Assembly: GCA_000320545.1 (NCBI GenBank)
Contig: ADNK01001381.1
Location: forward strand, 1 to 46,717
Length of the DNA: 46,717 nucleotides
Source: Bigelowiella natans CCMP2755
Lineage: Eukaryota; Cercozoa; Chlorarachniophyceae
Direction of reading: 5' to 3'
Under the pieces are notes generated by a model. It had not been told where the DNA came from. It saw nothing but the letters and a program-made list of their open reading frames with translations, and did no database searches. Numbering within the stretch: position 1 is the first letter of the stretch; each line of letters begins with the position of its first letter. Both the position numbers and the translations under genes were made by a program. Positions 10,434-20,871 of this stretch are shown piece by piece.

Positions 10434-10655
10434 CTAATCTTCCCGGAGCTCCCACATTGTCAGTGTTATGGGTGTGAAGTCGCTCGCAATTGACTCAAAC
10501 ACCTTGTCCCAGTTCTCTCTTAGTTCCATCCAGCCCTGTGAAAGTACATTGTACTAAAATTAAACGCATAATACCTGTACAATTTTACTCCGATAACAAC
10601 TATCGAATATAAGGGAAATCTGTTACTCTTTTAATAGAGAGAGCGAGAGAGAGAG

Positions 10656-10699
<44 letters not shown>

Positions 10700-11253
10700 G
10701 AGGGGGCTACTCGATGATCTTGTAATGCATACCTGTATATCTCCTGCCTTATCATTCTCTTCCTCCCCCTCCAAAGAACCCGTCATGACTATCTTTCTCC
10801 CTCCTCTAAGTAGTAAGAGCACGTGTAGTGGTGCGTGTGTGAAAAAGGGCGGGGCAGATTTGCTGCACCGACGCGCGCGCAGACACACATATTAATCCGG
10901 TTATTGTTCGTTCGTTGCCTCTGTTTGAACGCCTCTATAGTCCTTCCCAATTGCGACTTAAGCGTAGGCGGCATGAAGCAGAGCAGCGTGCACCCTGAGC
11001 AAAGGCAAGGTGGGGGATATTAGAGTGGAACTCCAAGCGGTGGGTGCATGATTCGAGGCCAACCATGATGGAAGTACACTCCTCCTCGCGCAGCGGGGGC
11101 GAGATGACTACTTGCTCACTACCGACCCGTGCAGTTGGGATGCTGCTTTTCGATGTATTGAAGAGAGGCCATCTGATCGATTGGAATGTATGGCTCCTAC
11201 GTTTGACAAGATAATTCGCAGACCGTAGATGAGGTGGCGTCAGATGATGAATA

Positions 11254-11298
<45 letters not shown>

Positions 11299-11467
11299 GA
11301 GAGATGTGTTCCCCTATCACACCGCGTGGTGTACAGTGCAGGAGTAGAAGCCATGTTTCGTGATAGACTCCTTCGTGTTCCCCCCCTTAAATCTGACGAC
11401 TGCGCTTGATCCGCCTCTCTCTCTCTCGCTCTCTCTCTCTCTCTATGGGATAATCGAGCTGCGGGTA

Positions 11468-11541
<74 letters not shown>

Positions 11542-12364
11542 AAAATGTGTGGAGAAGGAATACTACCCGCAGCTCGATTATCCCATTCTTCGTAAAACTC
11601 TCCCAGAGGCTTGCCAACTAGCGAGCTGCGCCTGGACTCCTCAGTTATCTTAACATCCTTGTTCTCGCCTAACACGTTGCCCCCCCTGTAGTGAATGAGT
11701 GTGCGTGTGGTTCTTCGAATGTGACAGCCCTAGTGAGAGCCAATCTTTTGAATACAAGGCAAATCGTCGTTTCATCATGCATGTTAACAAGCTAGCTGAT
11801 CCTCTACTGTACTGCTGCATGTTTCGCTTCTAAAGGACGCCCCCCCCCCCCCCCCCCTCCCATCTTCTCTGGGACGTCATACCTGCCCCGCATTCTAAAT
11901 GATATAAGTACTAAATATGAAATATCGGCTTTCTCCTACAATCTTCGCCCCCGTACTACCGTATCCGCCGCAGAAGGCCTGATATACATGGCTGCTGCCC
12001 TGGGCGGTGTGTGCGGCCAGAATGGCGGGATGACCGCTTTGAGAGGAGGTGTGAAGCGCGAGATTCCGTAAGAAGGAGCGGGATAAGAGTGAGGGGGAGG
12101 ACCAATGTAGCCCTGACGGATAGGAGAACACCCCATGATTACCATCGTAGAAGAGATCATCGAAGCTGCTTTACACCCCGTCCCTATTCCCTCTCTCTCA
12201 CCGCCACATAGGCCTTTCTCAGATTCTCTTCGCTCACTAACATTAGATACTACAGGCATGATTCTTCGGGAAGGGGTCGGGGGAAGGAAGGTGAGGGTGG
12301 AATGATTCCGTACACGAGGGGCATCGACGGGTGAGGGGCTGAATTGTGAGCAGGGAGGGAGCAC
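10434..12364 (-). CDS. Unidentified multi-exon gene (partly resolved)
   Basis: Several minus-strand exons look coding and carry splice signals. The last is 10535-10434 ('GWMELRENWDKVFES' to 'TMWELRED', stop at 10434). It joins in phase to an exon ending at 10733 ('VMTGSLEGEEENDKAGDIQ'). Another is 11685-11567 ('GGNVLGENKDVKITEESRR' to 'GEFYEEWDNRAAG', with a GTAGTA donor). The region around 11125-11005 reads 'VVISPPLREEECTSIM' and 'THRLEFHSNIPHLAFAQ'. A Pro-rich open stretch at 12364-11936 ('RQGYIGPPPHSYPAPSYG') may be the N-terminus. I could not join all exons, and I recognise no family. Introns hold (GA)n runs (10637-10697, 11254-11304) and the hairpin at 11446-11585, whose right arm lies partly in the exon. 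Confidence 0.45.
11446..11585. repeat. Long inverted repeat around an (AC)n(AT)n(GT)n core
   Basis: The 22 bp at 11446-11467 are repeated exactly, inverted, at 11564-11585. The space between is itself nearly self-complementary: (AC)n from about 11470, (AT)n at 11500-11531, then (TG)5 to 11541. The right arm overlaps the 3' end and donor site of a minus-strand coding exon, so transcripts could fold into a long hairpin and DNA into a cruciform. Confidence 0.85.
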
Positions 12365-12704
12365 CCGAATCCTCGAGAATTTTATACAGAAATTACCATA
12401 GGATTTTGTGCTCGCGACAAGGAAGTCTTCCTCGGCTTCTTAACTTCTTACGGTATATCTACCTAACTCGAAGGTATTCCTGTCGTATCTTTCCCTGCGA
12501 CATGGAATTTATTTATGACGCAAGAGGTTTTCACAGGTTTTTTTCTGGGCGAATTCGCCTGCATTTTTGGTCCTGTTTTTTTGTAAAGAATTTTGAATAT
12601 TCAAACACACCCTCTGAGCATCGATACCTGCCCACGCGGAGACACCCGTCGGCTACGACCCAACAGAAGAATCAGGGGGTGGGACGGAGGCAGGCAATGA
12701 AGAA

Positions 12705-13554
12705 ATGATCACCAAAATCCTGCTAGTCGTGACATTACTCGACAGAGTCAGCAGAACGTCCGCAGACGAGGGTGTTCTTGATGCCATGCATCGATATGAA
12801 CAGACGAAGGTATTCCAAGTCAAATCGTCAACAATTCAGTGTCAATGCGATGGACAACGCTATGCTAATCTCCTTTATTGTTAAAAGGCCTTGCCAAAAG
12901 CACCGGAGTTCTTTCCAAATGCAGCAGAGGTCAATTGTAAGACGCTACGTCGTACCGTAAATGCTCGCAAAATGTCTATTGAAAAAATAAAATTTATTGT
13001 GAGGCTCTTTGATCTGAACTTCTCCATTTTTATTACATTATAATAGGGCACAGGAGAAGTCCCAATTATTCAGTCCGACCCTGATCCGAGGGCAGGATTT
13101 CCCTTTCCTGTGTACGCCACCCCTCACACTGAGCTTATGTCTACGACTAAGTGCAAAGATAACATTATCATGCTTTCTTTGCTAACTCATAATTTCGCCA
13201 CATATATTTGGATTGCATAGACTCTAGTTTCGGTGTTATATTGTTAGAAGTTGAGCTGAGAATACTTGTGGTTTTTCTCGATTCGGCACCTCCATTTTGT
13301 TATAGCCTGAAACATCAGTGACATCAATCACCTATTAGGTATAACCCGTACTACGCTCCGAGTGTGCCAGTGAACAAGCCTCCGAAGCCAGATCCGAAAA
13401 TCTTCGGCAAATTGAAGGTATTACTTCACTTTTTGGATATTATTTCTGTCTAAACAAAACGGTTCTTATGTATACAAATGCTTTCATTACTGGTATGCAG
13501 GTGGGAAATCGCTCCACTCCACATGGAGACTTCAGAGCCGCTGTCATTATATAA
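12705..13554 (+). CDS. Small, probably secreted protein (5 short exons)
   Basis: Exons 12705-12809, 12888-12929, 13047-13138, 13339-13417 and 13501-13554 join with consistent phases (0, 0, 2, 0) into about 123 codons ending at TAA 13552-13554. The first exon starts 'MITKILLVVTLLDRVSRTSA', a plausible signal peptide. The rest includes 'ALPKAPEFFPNAAE', 'GTGEVPIIQSDPDPRAGFPF', 'YNPYYAPSVPVNKPPKPDPK' and 'VGNRSTPHGDFRAAVII'. It is Pro-rich with few Cys. I do not know a family for it. The donor of exon 2 could instead be at 12937, which would shift the frame, so that junction is the weakest. The exons are 42-105 nt, too short to stand out as open frames; the support is the run of phase-matched splice sites. 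Confidence 0.55.
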
Positions 13555-13795
13555 GCACTGCGACACTATGATGTACAAGTATAGTTGTTACACGCCTATA
13601 TAAGCATTGCTCAGCAGTATCTGAGTATGTCAATCATGTGGCGCGCTCGTTGTACTGCGGCTGTACCAGTTTCATTGAGCAATCTCCACAGCAGTCGGCC
13701 ACTTCCAAGCGACTGGCGGCCCTACCAACATGTCACTGGACGTTGTATTTTTCATGACTGCGCTTGCACGTTGCGGTGTTGAGTGTTTGTGTGTT

Positions 13796-13855
<60 letters not shown>

Positions 13856-14872
13856 GGGGGGGGGGGTAGAGTACTTGCGTATTCATGCTTGCATTAGTTA
13901 TTTGCAAATGGATGTGCCTATGTCGATCTGCGTGCGCGCACCAAAAACGAACATGGTAATATAGCGCACGCGCTGTGCGATGTCGATGGGTACGCTAAAC
14001 TTTATGGGAAATATTTAAGATGCACTATATTGTATACATGTATATAAATTTAGGCAAAAACGTATGATGCAACGCAAGCGAGCAACGACTCGGCAAACGG
14101 CCATGCACATTCATATGTGTCATAGCGAACATATGTGTGTTTGTAAGACATAAAAAATTAATATTACTAATGTATGTATGTGTGTGATAATATAGGTCTA
14201 TATACATGCATGCACAACATGTAGACGGGGTCATTTGCTAATTTGGTCGCAGTACATTCTCTCCTGCCAGGGGAGGATCAACCCTAATTTCCTATGATCT
14301 TCTCACTTCGTGTTATCGTCATTTCCCCCCAGTTTTACTTTTTTTTTTCTTTGGTAAAGTTTGCAGGATAAAATCTTGTAACCGTGATGCATGGACCGGT
14401 AGAAGTAACAAAATGGGCTATCTGACTATTTCCAGTTGCACCGCTTTTCTCCGTCGTTTCAGCTTCATTCACGCTTCCGAAGTGTACCGCAGTGCATACC
14501 AGTGACTCGTGCCGTGTACTTCCTCTTTTGAGATGAAATAACCGTAGTATAATTTGGCTCGGGCGAATCTTATCTTATCTGAAGCTTTTCGACACGAAGC
14601 ATCCCACTCCGTTCAGATTGTTCCGATCCGTTCATCATCGTGAGGTTCGGGCAATCCGGAAGAAAGGGCTATACTCGTACCTGATTTTGGCCAAAAATGT
14701 TCAGGTTTTCGACAGAAATCCATGCGGTTTTTCCATTGCGACGACTCATACATGGTCTGGAGTTAAGTTCCCTAACATGAAGTTGTCGCATTCGAAAAAT
14801 CGTGGTTATTTTATGACTGAAATCCAAAACACCGGTAATAACGGGGGAAAAGTTTGAAATTTTGAACGGGCG
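13555..14872. other. Intergenic; compound (GT)(GA)n(G)22 repeat
   Basis: Between 13795 and 13866 lies a (GT)n-(GA)n run ending in 22 consecutive G (13845-13866). A pyrimidine-rich stretch precedes 14350. An open frame at 14618-14857 ends just before the aminopeptidase start and has no recognisable features. Most of the region looks non-coding and should hold the promoter of the gene at 14873. Confidence 0.6.
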
Positions 14873-15687
14873 ATGGCAGCCCCCGGTGGCCTTGGCCTCT
14901 TGTTCGCCCTCATCCTGGCAAGATGTGGTCCTTGCGTGGCCCTTCCTCGAGATGTCAAAGGGGGGGATACGTTGGAGGTATTGGACGGGATCTTAACCCA
15001 TGGCGGTGAGGATACCAGCCGCAGCAGCAGCAGCAGCAGTAGCAGCAGTAGCGCGGCCGCAGAGATCGATTCTGGCACCAATGCAACCCGGAAGAGAATG
15101 CTGCTACCGACTGACACAAAGCCTCAGTTAGAGGGAGAGGATCCAAAGGCCAAGATCGAGTCCGATATTATAATTTCTACTAATGACCACAAGTGAAACT
15201 CATTTTCCCCTGTACCCTCCTCCTTCTCCTCCGCAACCCCTCTCATGTACCGACTCTTACACGTTTAGGAAAGAAAACAGCACAAGTATCTCATTTTCTG
15301 AAGGCCCAAAAATCTCTGCGATCAGCAATATAGGGTGGCAACCTTTGAGTCCTTGCTGTTTTCGCACACAAATTTCACATATCGCAATTTTTACGCGATT
15401 GGCAAACAAACGGGCAAACTTTTGTCCCCATGTTCATGAGAAACGTCCCTCTCAGGCAGATGTGCCTCGTGTATATACCTTCTGACGGGCGCCGATCTTA
15501 CGCCATCTCTCTTTCATGTTGTTATAATTAGGATGGGGTTTATCACGGGCTCTCAGACGAATGACTCCGCAACCTGCCCTCATCCTCTTTTTGGCCAAAA
15601 TCCTTCTCCCTCCATTGCTCAGCATCTCAAAGCCGTGCGTCGTTTAATGAAGGAGCATAATCTCGACGTGTACATCGTACAAACAGG

Positions 15688-15726
<39 letters not shown>

Positions 15727-17613
15727 GCACGCACGCACGCACAGTACACTGGCCAACGAAATTAACCCTCTCCCTCCGCCTGCTTTCCTTATCACTTACT
15801 CCGCACCACACCCCTAGCGGATGAGCACCAGTCCGAAGAGATCCGAGAATGCGACAGAAGAAGGGAATTCATCTCAAACTTCGACGGCTCCGCGGCGACG
15901 TGCGCGATCACGGAGAAGGAAGCGTTTTTGTTCACCGATGGCCGATACTGGACCCAGGCCGTTCAGCAGGTGATTCATAAACGCATTAGTAGTGCTCATG
16001 TACGATTATTATCAGTAGCAGTAGTAGTAGTACCAGTAGTAGCAGTAGTAGTAGTAGAAGTAGTAGCAGTAGCAGTAATAGATGGGAGCGAGTCCCTGCC
16101 AGGAATAAGTTCACTCTCATCTTATTCGTCGTATTTGAACCCCCCCCCTCCTCCTCCTCCACCTCAGATAAGCTCCGACTGGCAGATGCAAAAGTGCGAG
16201 ATGACAAACTGGCTTTATACATTTTCCCTCCCGAGATCCATCACCACCAGCAGCAGCACCAGCAGCAGCACCAGCAGTAGGAAAGGCCAAAGCAATGGCA
16301 GTGGCACGGTTGCCAGAAGCAGTTTAAAGAAAGAGGCAATTGATAGAAATGACAAAGCCAATGCCCAAGGCAGTAGTATTAGCTCCAAAGACACGCCAAA
16401 AATCACTAACAGTAAAGGGGGGGCAGCAGAAATGAAGATCGAACATGTAGATACCAGCTCCAAGGCTAGTATCACCCCGCTCCCCCTGAGCAGCAAGCAC
16501 CAACATAGTAGCAGTAGCTCCTCCAACAGCAGCAGTCCCACTAGTAAGGGAGAGGCGACGGAGCAGAAGACCAGCAGCAGAGGCAACAACGACAAGAACA
16601 ATAGCAGCAATAACACAAGCCAGAGTGATGGCCAACGCAACGGCACCGATAATAAAGATAGCAGCCCCGTCCCTGAGAATCACCACCACCACCACCACCA
16701 CCACCGCCGCCGCCATCACGGCCGTGACACCGCCGATAGCGAAATTGAAGAAGGCGATACCAGAGCTCTATCGTCCCCGCCGGCTCCCCTGCGTATCGGC
16801 TACGACGCCTCTACGACATCGATTGCGGAGTTCCTCAGCTGGAGCATGGTCCTGGGCAACGGCACGCAGCTCGTCGGCAGCACGTCCACGCACCAGGGCA
16901 ACCTGATCGATCGAGTGTGGAAGCTCAACGGCACGCGCCCCCCCTGCACGGAGTATGCCATCCGGCCGCACAACGTGTGTTTCGCGGGCGCCTCGGTCGT
17001 GTACAAGATCGAGGCCGTGCGGAGGAAGATGCGGGAGAACGGCGCCCAAAGCATCGTCGTGGCAAAGCTCGATGAGCTCGCATGGCTGTATGTAACAGCG
17101 CGAACGAAACACAACGCGCATACACTCATACAGACGCACAAACACGCGAGAGAGACGCGAGAGAGAGGCATGAATCATCATCATCATCGCCCTTCTCCCA
17201 TGGATCGCTTCCCTTCCAACTCAAACAACGAGAACAACACAACAACAACCATATCTCTCTCAGGTACAACCTGCGGGGCGGCGACATGCCCTACTCTCCA
17301 ACGTTCTGGGGATACGGCGTGGTAGGAAAGGACTTCGCTCGGCTCTACGTGAGGGTCCATCAGCTCGCCCCGGAGGCGCACGATATGCTATCGAAGGCAG
17401 GCGTCGAGGTGATGATTCTCTTCTCCACCGCTTGTCATATTGATGATAGGGGTGGTCGCTGGTTGCTGGGGTGCTGCTGCTGCCGCCGCTGCGGTCAAAA
17501 ACACGGTCTCTGTGATGGTGAAGCAGTAGCCGCGCATGCAAACTGGAGTCGCTCCCCCCATTTGGATAATGATGTGTATATATGTATATATATAGTTGTA
17601 AACATGTGTGTGC

Positions 17614-17659
<46 letters not shown>

Positions 17660-17865
17660 TCTTCCGCCCGATAACAAAAAACCACAAAAAACGACCGCAG
17701 ATTGTTGATTCCGACACCATTCCGCGGGAAAGGATTGCGTGGCTACGCGACCACGCAGCTCCTATATGGATGGATCCCGAAAGCTGTAACATGCACATCT
17801 ACAAGTAAATAGTAGGAGCAGTAGTAACTGTCGTAGTAGTCGAAGTAGCAGCAGTTGCAGTAGCT

Positions 17866-17897
<32 letters not shown>

Positions 17898-18610
17898 TGT
17901 CGTCGTCGTCGTCGTCGCTCCAGCAGCAAGATACTTTGGTGGCCAAAACGGCAGCAATCGGTCAAAAATCGTTGCGTGCTTTCAATGTGAACCCCCCCCC
18001 CCGTATAGTATAACCTCTAACGGCATCATCATGCTGCTGCCAGGATGCTGGACGCTCCCGAGAAGGCCCTCCTGCTCGGGTCGCCCATTTTGGAGCTACA
18101 GGAAGTCAAAAACGCGGCCGAAATCAACGGGACGAAGGCGGCGTATCTCTTAGATGCAACAGCGCTTGCGCGCTTCATGTCGAAAATGGAGGCCGACGTC
18201 GCCAGCGGTGCAGCCGTCACCGAGTACTCGGCGGCGACGATGCTGGATGGGTTAAGGGCGCAGCTGCCTAATTTCTATGAGATATCGTTCCCAACCATCT
18301 CCGCGGTGAGTGTGTGCATGCGAGTTGTTCTGTGCGTTTGCTCGTATGCTATGGCACCGATGATCATTCCTCTCGCCTCTTCTCCTTTCTTTTCTCTCTC
18401 CCCCTCCCCCCCCGCGGCCTATTCTTTATGTTCAAATGCCCGAGTTAAGTGAATAGCAGTTATCCCTCACCTTGATAACGTTTTAAAGGCCGATTCCAAC
18501 GCTGCGATGGTCCACTACGTGGCGAAAAAGGTGGGGAAGGGAAAGGGGCGCAACCATTAAGATTCTTCCTGAGTTTGACCCAGATTGCTAATTTAAATCT
18601 GCTGGAGCAT

Positions 18611-18675
<65 letters not shown>

Positions 18676-19195
18676 TGTGTGTGTGTACACCGTCATGGTA
18701 ATATTCTGAATCTATTGCCCCCACGATGTTTCTGTCAGAACTCGAGCCGTCGCATCACTCCAGAGTCCCTCTACCTGGTAGATTCTGGGGGTCAGTACTC
18801 ATGTGGGGGTACGTCGGACATTACCCGAACGATGCATTTTGGAAGTCCTTCTCAAGAGCTCAAGGTTGGGCGCCTGGCTGCCAAGTTGCACTAGGGAGAG
18901 AGGGAGGGGGAGGGCGGGGGGATGCATAGCTGCCGAGAAGATATCGAATTGAGAGTGATATGACGATGCTGATGAAAATCTTGCTGCAAACTGGAAGAGG
19001 GTTTGCTGTATCTTAAAAGGACTTTTAGATCTGGTTCTTTGTATGCGTGACTAATACATCTATATGCATCTGAAACATCGTAGAACAACTTCACGTTAGT
19101 GCTGAAAGCACACATCAAAGTGGCAAAGGCAAAACTTCGCCCCGACGCCACCCTTGCCGATTTGGATACTGTACGTTACGCTACTCTATCTATGC

Positions 19196-19232
<37 letters not shown>

Positions 19233-19582
19233 TTTATTCATACGTACATGTTTAGAGTGCTCTGCGTGTGCATAATAGAGCACACTGAGAGTAACTCCCT
19301 GGCCAAAGCTTCCACTACTACACCCACTACAAAAGGCACACTCACTGAAGGAATCCGAACGTGAGGCTGCTCTTCCGTTGTTATAACAACTCTCACATAA
19401 TGATGACAGATTGCTCGAGTGTTTCTCCTCGAGCACGACATCACGTTCGACCATGGGCTGTCGCACGGAATTGGCAGCTTTCTCAATGTGCATGAGGGCA
19501 ATGGCACTTCGGCGATGCGCCCAGGGATGGTCCTAAGCAACGAGCCAGGGTACTAGCCAGCACCCCAAAAGAACTGCATACG

Positions 19583-19622
<40 letters not shown>

Positions 19623-20037
19623 ATGTTTGTGCGCGCGCGTGTGCGTGTATGTTCCATGCATAAACAGCAAAACTTCACTGCAACGCAGGTACTACGTGGA
19701 GGGTAAGTACGGCATCCGCATCGAAAACACCGTGCTGGTGGTGCCGGACGAGCAGAAGTGCGCAGGCTGCATGAAGCTCGAGACCATATCGCTGGCCCCG
19801 ATCCAGCGCAAACTGATCGAGAAGTCCCTTTTGGACGAAGCAGACATCGCCTGGATCAACAACTACCATGAAAGGATCCGCACTTCAGTAGCCCCCTATT
19901 TCACGAAGAGCAGCAACCACAGCGCGCACAGGAGGAACACAGATAGCGGGGAGGGCACCACCAGCAGAAGTGAGCAAGATGAAAAGAGCACAAGGTCAGC
20001 CTATGACTGGCTTGTCCGAAACACCCAACCCTTATGA
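14873..20037 (+). CDS. Xaa-Pro aminopeptidase (aminopeptidase P, M24B), 12 exons
   Basis: Exons: 14873-15192, 15532-15686, 15818-15969, 16168-17087, 17264-17408, 17701-17804, 18044-18305, 18489-18530, 18739-18864, 19084-19170, 19410-19549, 19689-20037. All phases match, giving 933 aa. Aminopeptidase P removes an N-terminal residue preceding proline. Exon 1 begins with a signal peptide ('[18 protein letters not shown]') and a poly-Ser run, so secretion or lumenal location is likely. The creatinase-like N-domain shows '[16 protein letters not shown]', '[13 protein letters not shown]' and '[19 protein letters not shown]'. The five metal ligands of the M24 fold are visible: Asp of 'VDSGGQY', Asp of 'TSDITRT', His of '[14 protein letters not shown]', Glu of 'LSNEPGYY' and Glu of 'GIRIENT'. 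Exon 4 contains an insert of about 170 residues of Ser/Asn/Lys-rich low complexity with eight consecutive His. Intron 3 (15970-16167) is stop-free and a multiple of three. Introns are full of (AT)n and (GT)n. Confidence 0.95.
18616..18686. repeat. (AT)n(GT)n compound microsatellite in an aminopeptidase intron
   Basis: An AT run at 18616-18644 passes directly into a GT run to about 18686. Similar AT runs are in introns at 19197-19226 and 19586-19619, and a GT run at about 17618-17650. Confidence 0.9.
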
Positions 20038-20871
20038 GGCAAGAAAGGTGAGGAGGCTCCTCCAATCCCTTGTTTGTGCAAGCGTTTGTCCCAAAAGGGG
20101 CATCGTCGCAGTGTGTTCGCTGTGCAGTGCAGATCGAAGAGCACAAATCGATGCTCCAGTGCATGCATGCAAATGCAAGTTCACCCTTTGCATAATGTGC
20201 TAGTGTGTCTAATCTAGTAGTGGTGATGAGCAATTGTGGGAACTGTCGCTTGTGACGTGAAGATTGGAAAGCATTCAACTAGCTGGCATGCACAATCCAC
20301 GCTAATGTGACGTGAGCAACATCGCCACAATGGACACCATCTGGAAGCAATGTGTGTAGCAGCAATAGCGCGTTCACATGGGCTAGAACACACATCTTTC
20401 GAATGCACAACGTCAGCGTTGCATGAACGTGATGCGAGGAGAAAGAGAGAGAGGGGGAGCAGAGAGAAAGGGAGAGAGAGAGAGAGAGAACAACGCGCAC
20501 GCAGACCACGCTAGCATGCATGGCAGGCCTTCACCTCTCCTTGAATCTCTGATCATTGCTAGACTGCAGGGTGGACAGTACCGCGTTGCGAAAATGATGT
20601 GAACCACGTGCCTCGATGATCTAGCACGCTCGGTCGTGATGTGCATCGAGAGGAAATCATGATCAAAGTTTTGGAAAATGCAGAATTCTTTGGTCACGCT
20701 ACGCTAGCATATGTACCATTTGTCTAGCTTTGGTGATGCGCCTGCACACGTTGCTCCAGCGCACAACATGTTTGAGACAATCGAAGAAGCAATGTGCCCA
20801 TTCTGGTGAATGACGTGATTCATCAAATTGAACATTTCAGGGAGCATGCTCACATCCGAAGACCAATCATT
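20038..20871. other. Intergenic between convergent genes
   Basis: No supported exon. A (GA)n-rich stretch lies at about 20438-20489. The motif CACGCTAGCATGCATG at 20508-20523 is a near copy of the recurring CATGCTAGCATG palindrome. The region holds the 3' ends of the aminopeptidase and the large minus-strand gene. Confidence 0.6.

Noticed and set aside
15986-16719. Minus-strand Leu- or Val-rich open frames
   Set aside because: They are reverse-frame products of AGC/GTA/CAC repeats inside the aminopeptidase gene, whose plus-strand frame is supported by conserved motifs on both sides.
17388-17965. Minus-strand frames rich in Tyr or His-Thr
   Set aside because: They are translations of (GT)n and (GTA)n intron repeats.
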